Shown: in pieces, positions 1 to 12,093 of the stretch
Layout of the letters: every line of letters begins with the position of its first letter
Position numbering within the stretch: the stretch's first letter is position 1
Assembly: GCA_902806575.1 (NCBI GenBank)
Contig: CADCXD010000011.1
Location: forward strand, 2,728,001-2,792,000
DNA from: Jackrogersella multiformis
Taxonomy: Eukaryota; Ascomycota; Sordariomycetes; Xylariales; Hypoxylaceae
Direction of reading: 5' to 3'
DNA: 64,000 nucleotides
Translations under genes and position numbers: made by a program
Notes under the pieces: generated by a model
Told to the model about the DNA's origin: nothing
Database searches by the model: none
What the model saw: only the letters and a program-made list of their open reading frames with translations

Positions 1-181
1 CTTGGTAGTCAGGATTGCCACTTTGAATTGCTACTTGCGATTTCTCTACACTCTTTTTTTCTCCTTTATACCTAACAAAACTCGGATTTGTCATGATGAA
101 TCCTGGAACACCTTCTCTACCTATTTACCTACCTACCTACCAACCTGCCCAATAAAATGATATCTACTAACTTGCGCACAG

Positions 182-1376
182 CGGCGGCCTCGACGCATGG
201 CTTCAGGTCCTCGGCGCCTTCGTCATCATGGGCTCGACGTGGGGCCTCGTCAACTCGTTCGGCGTGTACCAGACGTACTACGAAACAGACCTGCTCAAGT
301 CCAGCACATCGTCCGACATAAGCTGGATCGGCTCGCTGCAGGGCGCGCTCCTGATGATGGGCGGCATAGTGTCGGGCCCGCTCTTCGACGCCGGCCACTT
401 CCACGCGCTGGTCGTCGTCGGCCTCTTCCTCGTCATCTTCGGCCTGTTCATGACCAGCCTGTGCGCCTCGTACTGGCAGGTCCTGCTCGCGCAGGGCGTC
501 TGCGTCGGGCTCGGGTGCGGTTTGCTGTTCCTGCCGTCGGCCGCCATCCTGAGCCAGTACTTCGCGCGCCGCCGTGCCCTCGCCCTCGGCATCCAGTCCG
601 CCGGCTCGCCCGTCTGCGGCATCGTCTTCCCTATCATCTTCAGCCGCCTGCAGCCGCGCCTCGGCTTCGGCTGGGCCACCCGCGTCATCGCCTTCATCCT
701 GCTGGGCCTGTCCGTGGTGCCGCTCGTCTTCATGCGGCCGCGCGTCCCCCCGCCGCGGCACAAGAGGCCGTTCTTCGACGCGGAGGCGCTGCGCGAGCCC
801 CCGTTCTTGAGCTTCACCGTGGCGGGCCTGCTCTCGTTCATGGGGCTCTACGTGCCCTTCTTCTACATCCAGCTGTACAGCCTGCGGTTCGCGGCCTCCG
901 GCGCCGGGCTCACCGGCGCCGACCTGGTCACGCTGCTCAACGCCGGCAGCGTGCTCGGGCGCGTGCTGCCGAACCTGGCGGCCGACCGCCTCGGCAGCAT
1001 GAGGGTGCTGGCGGCGACGGGGCTGGGCGCGGGGGCGCTCGCCTTCGCCTGGCTCGGCGTGCGGGACATGGGCGGCGCGGCGGCGTTCGCGGTGCTGTTC
1101 GGCTTCTTCAACGGCGGCGTCACCAGCCTGTCGCCCAGCGCCGTCGCGGTCCTGACGCCGGACCTGGCGCGCCTGGGCGCGCGCATGGGCATGGTGTTCG
1201 CGTTCATCGGGGCCGCGGTCCTGGTCGGCACGCCGATCGCCGGCGCGATACTGAGGGATTCGCCGGGCGGCGACGGGTGGGCCGGGATGATCGCGTTTTG
1301 CGGTGCTACGTTGGTGCTTGGCGGGTTGGGGTTCGTGGGGACGGAGGTGTTGAGGGGGAGGGTGGGCAGGGGATAA
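182..1376 (+). CDS. MFS transporter, monocarboxylate-porter type (3' part)
   Basis: Membrane carrier of the major facilitator superfamily; the closest match by eye is the fungal monocarboxylate-transporter-like group. The gene enters from the left edge. A TACTAAC branch site at 165-171 and an AG at 180-181 end an intron, and the exon then reads GGLDAWLQVLGAF, the usual start of TM1 in this group, followed by GLVNSFGVYQTYYE. About 397 residues are visible, close to the full membrane domain (some 11-12 hydrophobic segments); the missing first exon should be the cytosolic N terminus. An RRRALALGIQSAGSPVCG stretch fits the usual loop and TM5 of MCT-like proteins. The exon is much richer in G and C at third codon positions than the flanking DNA, which is why long open frames also appear on the other strand. 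The substrate cannot be told from sequence. Confidence 0.85.
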
Positions 1377-2093
1377 GGGAGAGGGATTGAGGAATAGGGG
1401 ATAGGGGATAGAGGAAATAGAGAGAGAAAAAAGAAAAGGAGAAAGGGGTGGGGGGAGTTGGAAAGAAGAGATTGAGTATGATATACTTATGAATGTTAGT
1501 TGTATGGATGCCATGAATGATATGGCTACATAGGAAGATGGGTATAACGCATAGATATATATTTGCATCATTAGTGAAGGATTATAACAAATTCATAAGT
1601 AAAATACCATGCTTTGTGTTTCTGGGATTTCGAAATATGTGCTCGGGCTCATGTAGGTCCTGTTTTCGAGTTTAGTTGAGTTGCCGTTGTCGCTAAGATT
1701 ATATATGGTAACTATAGGTACCTACCTAGTGTACTATATTTATTCACATATTAACATAGTAGATACCTACCTAGGTAGGTAGGTAGGCTATGTGATATAA
1801 GTGAGCGTACTAACTAGAAGTACTACGCCATTCAATTACTACTAGCGGAGATGTTATAGAATGTCGCATATCACGGTGGGCGTGATAAAAACATCAGCTG
1901 GTAAATAGTTCATGTCAATTTTTCATTATTTTTAATTTAGTCCGCGGAATATCGTCTATAATATCACGCATTTCGTAGGTAGCCCGCAAGGGCCTTCGCC
2001 ATCTTCCTTCTTCTCCTTCTTCGCGGCGGCAGTCTGAGGTTGAGACGCCGCTCCTCCTCCTTCCTTCTTCTTCTCCTCCGCACCGCCATGCAG
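1377..2093. other. Intergenic, convergent 3' ends
   Basis: The first ~90 bases after the transporter stop are a purine-rich run (GAGGGATTGAGGAATAGGGG-like units), probably 3' UTR. Around 1764-1788 lies a dense ACCTACCTAGGTAGGTAGG palindrome. No gene seen. Confidence 0.5.
1764..1788. repeat. Palindromic CCTAGGTA-family repeat
   Basis: Self-complementary TACCTACCTAGGTAGGTA core with further GGTA units, one of many copies of the same motif in non-coding DNA of this window. Confidence 0.7.
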
Positions 2094-3000
2094 TCACGCG
2101 GAGCCGGAGGCGTACTTGGCGACGGTCTTGTAGAACTCGGTGCCCTGGATCTCGGCGATGGACAGCTCCTTGGCGCTGGGCTGGCGCGAGCCGTCGCCGG
2201 CGGCGAAGGTGCCGGCTCCCCAGGGGCCGCCGCCGTGGACCTCGGTCAGGTCGGTGAGGGTGCCGAAGGCCTTGGAGTAGCCGAAGGGCACGTAGATGAT
2301 GCCGTGGTGCGCGAAGGTCGACATGGCGGCCAGGGCCGTGGACTCCTGGCCGCCGCCCAGCGAGGCCGTCGAGATGAACAGGCCCGCCATCTTGCCGTGG
2401 AAGCCGCCGGTCTGCCACTGCTTGCCGGTCTGGTCCCACCACACCCGCCACTGCGCCGGGAAGGTGCCGTACCGCGTCGGGATACCGAGCAGGAAGCCGT
2501 CGTACGCCTCGAGGGTCGCCGGGTCGCTCAGCACCGGCACGTCGGCGGCCGGGCCCGGCGCGTACATCTTGGTTAGGACTTCTTTGGAGAGGGTCTCAGG
2601 GATTCTGTGGCGTAGGTGTTAGATATGGGTAAGCAGGCGGGGAGGGAGGGAGGGAAGAGGAGGGGGATCGTACTGGAAGATGTCGGCGGTGCCGCCGGCC
2701 TTCTCGATACCGGCCTTCTCGGCCTCGGCTAGCTTGCGGACATGGCCGTAAGTGGAGTACTGGAGAGACATTAGTTACTTCGGGTCCATTATGCTAAGCT
2801 ATGAATCGTGACTGGTCGAAGTCACGCCACTTATGCAACATAAGAAGTTTAGTCTTTCTGCAGGTCTCGGTGTTGAGGCCTTTGTTGAGGATCATAGTTT
2901 GGGGTGTATAAACCTCCTTTATTCCCCTGGCAAAACTCGTATAATTGCAGGAGAGAATAGAGAGAAGACTTACATAGACGATGGCGATCTTAGGAGCCAT
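2094..3000 (-). CDS. NAD(P)H:quinone oxidoreductase, WrbA/flavodoxin type
   Basis: Flavodoxin-fold FMN enzyme of the WrbA/Pst2/Ycp4 family, which reduces quinones by two electrons and protects against oxidative stress. Exons (minus strand) 2974-3000, 2674-2759, 2094-2604 give 207 residues, the usual length. Exon 1 encodes only MAPKIAIVY; exon 2 continues YSTYGHVRKLAEAEKAG, the FMN phosphate-binding region. The third exon has the family signatures GIPTRYGTFPAQWRVWWDQTG, GKMAGLFISTASLGGGQEST and HHGIIYVPFGYS. Intron 1 is long (214 nt) for this genome; intron 2 is 69 nt. All junctions keep frame. Distinction between cytosolic and membrane-associated paralogues is not possible from the sequence. 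Confidence 0.92.
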
Positions 3001-5384
3001 TGCGAATAAACAGAGTTAGGGGTATCTAGTTGCTGCGCTTGAGGAGAGAAACAGAGAGTTTGATATTCGTAGGAAAGGGTGAGATAGTTGTGATGTACTA
3101 AGTTGTAGAGGAGAATAGTGAAACGCTTTTCAACGGCGGAATCTTGTTGACTTTATACTCTAGCATACCTCGAAGTACACATATGACAGCATGACGGAGA
3201 ATAACCGCTAACAGGCGCCCGTCGATGGAGAGAGGTGGGGATGGATGGTGCGCTTTGCCTTTGCTTTTGCTTACATTTTCTTCCTGGCCGTATTATTAAG
3301 TCGTCATGTATGTCGCAACTAAGATGATCCCATCCGCTACTAGGTAGGAAACAAGTTCGATCTCGGTTTCTCCTCTTTCGTCGTTGCTTTTTACCTTACA
3401 TGCTAGTCCTGGTACCTTTTGCTACGATCTCCAACCCCCCTAGCCCCCTTAGCATCTCACTCAGCTTGCCTGCCGAGCTTGCAGAGTAGCAACGCGCCGC
3501 ATCTCAAACTGGTAGATTGCCGCAAAGGTGTATGTTCCCCTCATGTTTAACGTATATAATTATTAATCGCCACCGTTTTTGGACTCGCAGACTCGATAGT
3601 CGTGCCGCGGATCAGAACCAGAATAGGGCTTAGTTACAGATTACTCAGTTTTAGCAATGAGGACTTCCCCACATCTAAAATAGGATATCGAATACATACC
3701 TAGCTGCTTAGCTAGCCATCTATTTACAAAGGTATTCATGCTATCAAGGAGCAAGCATCCCATAGCTTTCCACTCGGCTCTAACCGTACTTACGGCGGGC
3801 GAACTCCGTTTCTGGTAAACTTCGTTTTGTAAACTTCCCCAATGCGGACGAGGCGATGATGAGATCGACTCGGCTGCTGATTAATGGCTTATGATCGCTC
3901 GCGTAATACTTACGCGAAGCTTGGAGTCGAAAGCTGGTCTATCATTGTATGGGCCGTGCTGTGGAGTCTTAGCCCATATTGTGCCAGCATACCAGCATGC
4001 CAGCATGCCAACTACACTAGAAGAGATACTAAGGGGTGTTTATTCGTCTCTGTTTTGTCGTCTTTGACAAAGCATATATCTCGGATTACCACCTAGGTCC
4101 ATGGCCATGGTGGATCCGAGCTACAGTCAGCACCATCTAAGCATAAGTCATGATCCAATAATCAGTAATCTCCCCCCACCCATATCGTACATATCCCCAT
4201 GTCCCCATGGCCCCCATGTCCCTCATTATCCCCGCAGAAGACGCAGCAATCTTGCGGTTCTTGATCTCAGAATACTACAGTACCTTATGTACCTGCAGTT
4301 TGACATCTTGGATTCCATCAACTATTTCTTTTCTTATTTCCTTTATTTTATCTATGCTTTATATATTCTAGCTTTGCCTAGGCCTGCAACGACATGATTT
4401 ACCCTAATTCCCGCGGACTAGGTACCTATAGGTATGCCCAAATATCAACATGATCGGACAATAAAAAGACGTTGCTTCATTCTCCATGGTGCTACGTGAG
4501 TTATCACAAAAAAACGCGGCATTCATCGGCATTGCCAATGGATCTTAAACACGATTTGCTGGATTGCGCCGACGCCGTAGCAGTGCAGATACACGGCTTC
4601 CATTCGCTCCCCACCCCTTACGTCCTTCTACCCGGTACCGGGTACTACTACTACATAGCAGAACGCTCCGTATTACAGCTCTGAGGCCGACGGAGACCCA
4701 ATTGCGGTAGTTTGACATTCATAGTAAACGGCAGTCCAAATTTTATGAAGGAGGTGTATGATTCTTGGCATTGTAACGACCTAGGTGGCTATTATATTGG
4801 CAAGCTAATTAACAGAGAAATTCAATCTCGAGTACGATCTCTTAAGATGGAATTCATTGGCAAAAAACCTCAATTATTGTCCAAAAATAATTTGCATAAT
4901 GATCCGTTTCGATCCCATGAAGGTTGTACCAACCACGGCGTCATTATGAACTACAAGACGGAGTTGGAAATACTGTCGTGAAAGCAAACTGCTATATATC
5001 AGGTACCTAGGTAGGTAACTAACAACAGCCAGGCAAAAGAGCAGCGTAAGTTATAGTGGTGTTTGATGATATTGGTGAAGCACTTGGAATATAAGGAAAT
5101 AAAGGTTTTAGGTATATCCCTTGTGAATATGTAGGTGACGGCTATAAGATATACTTAGAATAAATTTTTGGGTCCAACTTCCTAAATGCTCCAAGAAACT
5201 GTTGCTGCTTGTCAATAATTCATTGTGATGTTAGATTGGTAGCATACATGTTAGAATATGAAATTTGACTATGGTCAATGATAAGACAAGGTAGCTACCT
5301 AGGTAGGCAGAGACCTCAAAATGGGATGCATAATTAAATTCAGCATAGATTCTATAAAATTCTGCCTACATATGCAAGCCGTTA
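3001..5384. other. Long intergenic region, no supported gene
   Basis: About 2.4 kb between two minus-strand genes. It includes the promoter of the quinone reductase and the 3' side of the aminotransferase. Short open frames at 3884-4096, 4101-4397 and 4712-4981 have no recognisable domains or splice structure. It contains a short CCAGCATG reiteration near 3985-4010, a CCCCATG-rich run near 4190-4220, and several TACCTAGGTA palindromes (about 4420, 5001, 5291). Confidence 0.5.
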
Positions 5385-6672
5385 TTACTTGAGGTAGTCG
5401 GTTAGATACGCTCCTAGCTCCTCCAGTGCTTGACGAAGTACTTCAGTCTCGCTCACGTATCCGATGCGGACGAACCCGTCGAAAGTGGCGGTCTGACTAT
5501 GTCCAAAGCACCGCGACCCCGGCAGAAACATCACCTTGGTCTTTTCCAGAACATCTCTGCAGAACGCCTCGTCGGCGACTGGCGTCCCGTCCCTGTTTCT
5601 AAACTGGACAAATGCCGTCGTGCCCGCTGTGGGCTTCACCCAGGAGCACACGCTCGAGTGGTCTCGCACAAACCGGTCAAGTATCTGCAGGTTATTCCTG
5701 GCTAGGGAGATGTTCCGTGCCAGGAGCTGTGGCCGCACGGCGGCGCTTAATGCGTACCGCGCTACTTGGTCGTCCAGCTGAGACACGCTGATGGTGGTGT
5801 AGTCGCGAGCGGATGCGATGGCCTCGATGATGGACGTGTCCCGCGACGCGATCCAGCCGATACGGATGCCTGCTAGAGCCCAGGCCTTGGACATGGAGCT
5901 CGTCGCTACGGTTTTGGGATAGCCCATCGAGATGACCGACGGCGGTTTATTGCCCGGCTCGACGCCGTGAAAGAGCGGCCGGTAGACTTCATCCGAGAAC
6001 ACAATTATGTCGTGCCTCCGGGCAAGGTCGACGATTTTTGCTAGGACCTCCTTCGGCATCGTTACTCCCGTCGGGTTGTTGGGATTATTGATAACAATCA
6101 TCTGAGACGGTTATTTGGCGGAGGGCACACAATCTAATGCCTCGACCTTGAAACAAAATACATACCTTAGTGTTGCTCTTGATCATGCTCTCGAGCTCCG
6201 CGACGTTGGGTAAGTGGCCGTTCTCTGCCCTGAGATTCAAGAGCGAGACCTCAGCTCCTAGGGACTCGGGAATGGAATAGAGCTGCTGGTAGGTTGGAAA
6301 GACACAAACGACGTGGTCTCCGGGCCCGACCAGACTGTAGAAGACCAGGTGATTGGCAGAGATAGCACCCTGCATGACAATGATGTCCTCGGGCGACAGC
6401 GAAGGAGCAGCCGTGTTCGTAGCGGCCTCGTCTTCATTATACATGGCCGCGATGTTCCGACGTAGTTCGTGAGATCCTCGGATCGGGCCATAGGTTAAGG
6501 GGGTGGATAAGTCGATGAGCTGACTTGCATCCTTTTGCTGGCTGCTGTCGAACTGCGCTAGCTGATCGAGCGAGATGGACGCGCAGCAGGTCTCGGCGAT
6601 GTTGAGCACCCCGGACGTATTCTCATACTTGTCCATCCATTGCTCAACTTCGAATGGTGGGATCTGTACCAT
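5385..6672 (-). CDS. Class I/II PLP-dependent aminotransferase
   Basis: Fold-type I pyridoxal-phosphate aminotransferase. Exons 6166-6672 and 5385-6101 (minus) join in phase 0 to give 407 residues. The N terminus has NIAETCCASISLDQL and LTYGPIRGSHELRRNIA; the PLP region shows NNPNNPTGV (cofactor-contacting Asn), FSDEVYRPL (Asp/Tyr contacting the pyridine ring) and SSMSKAWALAGIRIGW with the Schiff-base lysine. Fungal members are often auto-annotated as capreomycidine-synthase-like or kynurenine-aminotransferase-like; the sequence alone does not fix the substrate. The 64-nt intron has a good GTATGT donor and TCAG acceptor. No biosynthetic partner is adjacent, although a kynurenine monooxygenase lies far away at 61-63 kb. 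Confidence 0.9.
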
Positions 6673-7493
6673 GATGATTGCTACTACGTAGAGTAGTGAG
6701 TCTAGGGTATCTATTGTGAAGTCTTAGGTACCTAATGTTTAGTGTTGTCGATACCATCTATACTTCAATATAAGATCGGAGGCGATTTGCAAGTTAAACC
6801 CGGGGCGAGAATAAGTAATATAGTCGGCTAGAGCAGACAATCCTCTATTTGATATTAGGTACCTAGTATCACACATATCATGCGAAGGGCGTGATGTGGG
6901 ACTCTTAAGGCGCCGTAGTTCGGAAGCTCACGGCTACGGTGCTACGGTGCTACGCTACTACCTAGTCGCTAGGTGCGGAGATGGTGGAGATGCCGAATAG
7001 GAGTCGTAGATTGATCTGATCTAGGAGGTTTGCGTTTAGTATCATTGGTTGGTATGAAGGTAATTGAGGTTACCTTGTAAGATTAGCATATTCGAGTTTA
7101 ACATGTTATAAAAACATAATCTATCTTCGTATTGTCGGATTGGTAGAAGATATCCCTAAGATCCGCGTTTATGTTTGTATTTCACATTTCGATCATGGCT
7201 TGTATGATAACGCTTTTATTTTAACGTTAGTTATAAGCCTTGAAAGTCATGAAGTTGTCTAGCTATACTTATAATGAGATACTATGTGAGGTTCGTGGGT
7301 TTCCTGCCTGTAAGAAAAAATAATGATAAATACCAAGGTACCTAGCTGTTAATAAGTATGAAGAAACTGAGTGTCCTAAGCCCCTTTAACCCCTTTCAAG
7401 CGCCAAGTTACAGTTTGCTTAGGTTGTGGAACTTAAAGTAAGACATCTTTAACATTGTAGCCTTGGAACTATAATAAAGTCTTAAAATAAATA

Positions 7494-7515
7494 AGGTACC
7501 TACCTAGGTACCTAG
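7494..7515. repeat. Palindromic GGTACCTACCTAGGTACC repeat
   Basis: Overlapping GGTACC and CCTAGG palindromes; a compact copy of the dispersed motif. Confidence 0.65.
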
Positions 7516-7870
7516 ATATATACAATATGAAGCTTATCAAGATAGTATAGGTATTAATCTATCAATAAAGTATGAGATGAGTCTTTTAACTGCATACAAC
7601 AAACTCAAATAATAGATCTAAACTCGGATAAGTTCATGACCAGTTGAGGATTCGGTGGCTGTGCTTACTACTTCGTCCTAAACTCTATCAATCATGGCGT
7701 CCGCTGTTCATCGTGCCACAGATCTAGGACCTAAACTAGCTGCCTAGATCCACTATTTCCCGAAGCACGGTTCCATCTTTTATCTTTCAATCTGTTGCAA
7801 CTTGCGGCTGCTTCAGTAAGGTAAGGTACCTAGGTACCTAATCCCTCATCATTTAGAGGTACCTAGTGTA

Positions 7871-7990
7871 CCTAGGTATTCTAATCTCTCCATCTCTCTA
7901 TCTTTCATCTTTAATTTCTATCTTTCTCAACTTGCTCTAAGCGAGTCATCCATCTTCCGACTATAGGTCGGTGACATCTACAGTTTCTAT
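7871..7990 (+). promoter_or_regulatory. CT-rich promoter/leader tract of the ABC transporter
   Basis: A run rich in TCTCTC, CATCTTTC and TATCTTTC lies 310-430 bases before the start codon on the sense strand. Pyrimidine-rich tracts are common just upstream of transcription starts in filamentous fungi; assignment is by inference only. Confidence 0.35.
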
Positions 7991-8300
7991 TTTCTTCTTC
8001 CTTTATATCACTTCTCACTATTCCCATATATTTTATTTACTGCTTGTGACCCGCCCGAGCAGCGAATCCCAACGCTGACATCATTCACGCGGCTAGCTAG
8101 GCCAGCATAAGCGTGCATCGACTAGCTATCGCCGGTGGTGTAGGGGTGGTGCGGTCAGCTGGCCAACCGACTGGAGCATCTGAGGGTCTGTAATTTAATG
8201 TGCCAGCCTATCGCCGACTTCCGACTTTCTCTCCTTCAACGTTGTTTCGAGTCGGATGTTCGTTAGCATCGACAATTTCAACCTTCCAGCAACGTTCATC

Positions 8301-11300
8301 ATGTCGCCGTCGAGTATTCGACGCGCGGCCCTCGGTGCGCTATCGCTATCATGTCTCGTTGCCGGTCAAAAGAACTACACCCAGGTCGATATGATGCGCG
8401 CGCAACTAGCTCTCCTAGATGACCGACCGACTGATTGTCCACCGTGTTTCAACTGTCTACTCCCTGCCTACGAGTGTGGTCAATACGCCGACTGCAATGA
8501 ATATAACGGGAAGTGCAAGTGTCCGGCGGGATTCGGGGGCGACGATTGCTTCGAACCGAGTACGATTATCCCTGGTGCCTCGATCTCATCCCAACTCTTA
8601 CTGACCGTGCTGCAGCTTGCGGCTCGCTGGCCCGAGGCCAAGAACGACCAATAAGATCGGGCGATGCCTGCGAATGCGATGAAGGCTGGACTGGAATCAA
8701 CTGCAACGTCTGTACCCAGAATAACGCCTGCGATGCTCTGATGGAGACCGGTAACGGCGGTGTCTGCTACCAAAATGGCGAAGTCGTACAAAACAATCAC
8801 CAGATGTGCGGCGTTACGAACGAGAAGATCCTTACTATGCTTAATGGCAAGATACCTCAGGCTACGTTTAACTGCGACAAGGAAGCTGGGTACTGCGACT
8901 TTCAATGTAGGTGAATAATTATGGTGATGATGTAGCCACCACGTTGCTGACTATGTTAACCAAATAGTCTGGATCGATCGCCTGGAATCTTTCTACTGCC
9001 ATCTCGAGAACTGCGAGTCTAGCGCCGATTTTACCTCGGACCAGAACAGTACCTTTTATAAGTGTCCTGATGTCGAGTGTAACTGTATCAAGGACCGTAT
9101 GCTCTGCGGAGCTGAAGGCTCTATCGACTTGACGGATTTCCTCCACCAATCGGTTCACGGCCCTGCCACCTTTAGCTGCCTGCAGGAGAACGGTGGCGTC
9201 AATAACTGCAAATTCAAGGAACCATCTCTCGATTGGATGGTGGGCAACTTCTTCGGCGACGAGAGTATTGAGTTGGACTGCCGCTCTGGCGAATGTCTTT
9301 ACCACACCCAAGTCCCTGGCTATGAGCGCCCTATCAAGAAGATCAACACGCCTTTGATTGCCGGTGTCATTGCAGGATGTTCCCTGTTCATCGTCGCTGT
9401 CGTCCTGCTCGTCTGGTACCTCTCCCACCGCCAGTACCGATACGGACCTATCCATCTTGACGACTCGGATGACGAGGCTATTAAGTTGATGACCGACCAT
9501 AAGCCGGCGACCTTGTATTTCGAAAACGTCTCCTACGGGCTGAACGGAAAGACTATTCTTAACGACATCAAGGGAATCTCGCACCCCGGCGAGATCACGG
9601 CCATCATGGGTGCCTCGGGCGCGGGGAAGACGAGCTTTCTGGATATTCTCGCTCGCAAGAATAAGCGTGGCCAGACGGCTGGAGACTTCTTTGTCAATGG
9701 AGAAAAGGTTACAGATGCTGAGTTCAAGAGCGTGGTAGGCTTTGTCGACCAGGAAGATACGATGCTTCCAACTCTGACTGTACACGAAACGATCTTGACG
9801 AGTGCTCTCCTTCGTCTTCCACGTGGAATGGGTCGCGCTGCTAAGGAGCAAAGGGTTTACGAAGTTGAGAAGCAGCTTGGAATTTACCATATCCGAGATT
9901 CTCTGATCGGATCCGAGGAAGGCAAAGGCAGGGGCATCTCCGGCGGCGAAAAGCGACGTGTTGGCATCGCTTGCGAGCTTGTTACCAGTCCCTCGATCCT
10001 CTTTCTCGACGAGCCGACTAGTGGTTTGGATGCTTACAACGCGTTTAACGTCATCGAGTGCCTTGTGACTCTAGCAAAGACGTACAAGCGAACCGTCATC
10101 TTCACCATCCACCAGCCGCGCTCCAACATCGTCGCCTTGTTTGATCGTCTGATCCTCCTTGCTCAGGGTAAGACTGTCTATTCCGGCCCCTTCTCGCATT
10201 GTCAGGACTATTTCGACCAAATCGGTTATGCCTGCCCGCCAGGTTTCAATATCGCCGACTACCTTGTCGATCTCACGATGCACGCTGGTTCTTCTAGTAC
10301 CTTCGACGACGGATCCATTGTGAATGATGTAGCGAGCGTCGGCCCTAGCAGCACCACTGCTGTCAAGTCGATTGCGATCGCTTCTGGGGCTACTAGCATT
10401 GCCGAGGACAGTTCGATAGAACCATCTACAAGCCGACCGAAAGCCGTTCGGAAAGACTCGATCAAAGCGAGACAAGAGCGGGAGCTTTTTACAAGACGCA
10501 AGAACACCATCGACACTGCTGCGTCATCAGATGTGGATGAAGATATTGGATCGTATAAGTTGCGTAAACAGCCTGCCGGTGTCGCTCTCCCACAAGTTGT
10601 TGTCGAAGATGTTCATGATCTTCCGCCGTCCGCGGCAACCAACCTTGACGGCCTCGTTCATTCCTATGCCGAATCTGAGATCGCGGGTGGCATACACGAA
10701 GAAATTCAACAAGCTGTGACTACCGCCCGAGTTGCCAATGGCCAGAATGGAAATGGGGCCGATGGCGCGCATGCCAACGGCAGTGCGATTGGTCGCGGTT
10801 ATGCTCGTGTCGGTTATTTGACTCAGTTTGTCATCCTCTCGCAGAGAACATGGAAGAACCTTTATCGTAACCCGCTTCTTATGTTAACTCACTATGCTAT
10901 TGCGATAGTGCTTGCTGTTCTCTCCGGATATCTCTTCTACGGCCTCACTGACGATATCCCTGGCTTCCAAAACCGGCTCGGTCTATTCTTTTTCCTCCTA
11001 GCACTATACGGCTTCAGTACCCTCACAAGTTTAACCGTCTTCGCTTCCGAACGGCTTCTGTTCGTGAGAGAGAGAGCAAACGGATACTATGCGCCTATCA
11101 CATATTTTATTGCCAAGGTCATGTTCGATATTATTCCTCTTCGGATTATCCCGCCGATTCTGATGGGAGCTATCGTATACCCCATGACGGGTCTTATACC
11201 AGATGCAGAACACTTCTTTACATTTATACTTGTTCTCGTTTTATTTAACATGGCTGCTGCTTCGATCTGTCTATTTATCGGCATTGTCTGTAAAGACAGT

Positions 11301-11645
11301 AGTGTGGCGAACCTGATCGGAAGCCTGGTAATGCTTTTCTCTCTGTTGTTTGCTGGACTGCTTCTTAACCATGACGCGATTCCGGAAGCGGCTCTCTGGC
11401 TCCAGTCACTGTCTATCTTCCACTACGGCTTTGAAGCTCTTATCGTGAACGAGGTCATCAAGCTCACCCTCGTGGACAACAAGTATGGGTTAGACATCAC
11501 GGTCCCAGGGGCGGCGATCTTGAGCTCGTTTGGTTTTAATAACAGCGCAAAGTGGATGGATATTGCCAACCTAGGTATCTTCGCTGCGATTTTCGTGGTG
11601 TTGGCCTACGCTGCTATGCATTTCTTGCTCGTGGAGAAGCGATAG
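8301..11645 (+). CDS. ABCG half-transporter with EGF-like ectodomain (ADP1-like)
   Basis: White/ABCG-family transporter resembling yeast ADP1. Exons 8301-8559, 8616-8906 and 8968-11645 give 1075 residues. The start at 8301 is chosen because MSPSSIRRAALGALSLSCLVAG is a clear signal peptide; an in-frame ATG at 8256 is possible. A Cys-rich lumenal region of about 290 residues follows, with EGF-like CKCPAGFGGDDC and CECDEGWTGINC. A first TM lies near residues 311-335, then the nucleotide-binding domain: Walker A GASGAGKTS (about 398-405), signature GISGGEKRR (about 507), Walker B ILFLDEPTSGLD. A long Ser/Thr-rich linker precedes the C-terminal ABC2 membrane domain. The order NBD-TMD is reverse-type, as in ABCG. 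Substrate is unknown, also for the yeast homologue. Confidence 0.93.
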
Positions 11646-12093
11646 AATGCGATCAGCATATTTTTGAGGAAAGTGTAGAATTACATCGGTATCTATTAGG
11701 GCATCGGCCTAATTGGCATCCGATACGTCGTTGCATTTAGGCCCTTTTCTTTTCCTCGCATAACTTGGTTGTACTCGAGCTGGATTGCTCGAGAGTATAT
11801 GGGACACTAGGGGCGTTCGTAAAGGTTAGGCATGTTCGTCGATATCGTTAGCTATCTTATACTACAATACGATAGATGATTGATGTTCTTAATACATGAA
11901 ACAACTTGTTAAGCTGCGCAATTTTAATTTCTACAACGGCAGCCGTAGCTGACACTGATGCCTCATCTGGCGAGCCTGCTCCTTATAGGTGCTCCTTATA
12001 GGTACCCCTATAAGCAGAGGAATGTCGTTATAACAGCCTCGCGCTTCAGCTTGTCATATCCCCCCAGTTTGTTCTCCAGTCTCCATGCTGACA
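11646..12093. other. Convergent 3' intergenic region
   Basis: About 450 bases between the ABC transporter and mS26, which converge. Contains a CTCGAG inverted pair near 11775-11795 and a CTCCTTATAGG direct duplication near 11980-12002; no gene. Confidence 0.5.

Larger units (their letters stand above)
6673..8300. other. Divergent intergenic region with promoters
   Basis: 1.6 kb between the aminotransferase (leftward) and the ABC transporter (rightward). Holds several ACCTAGGTAC palindromes (about 6857, 7338, 7494-7515, 7825-7840, 7857-7880) and, toward the ABC gene, a CT-rich tract. No gene seen. Confidence 0.5.

Noticed and set aside
197..1390. 397-codon plus-strand frame overlapping the MFS gene
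   Set aside because: Out-of-frame shadow rich in Arg and Ala, no domain; the frame starting within the conserved GGLDAW is the real one.
129..1571. 480-codon open frame on the minus strand across the MFS gene
   Set aside because: Composition is Arg/Ala/Glu/His low complexity, typical of the antisense of GC-rich codons; the plus strand encodes a clear transporter.
4101..4397. 98-codon Pro/His-rich plus-strand frame
   Set aside because: No signal peptide, domain or splice evidence; arises from CCCCAT-rich intergenic sequence.
8919..9890. 323-codon minus-strand frame opposite the ABC transporter
   Set aside because: Lies entirely over the ABC coding exons, which have unmistakable nucleotide-binding motifs.
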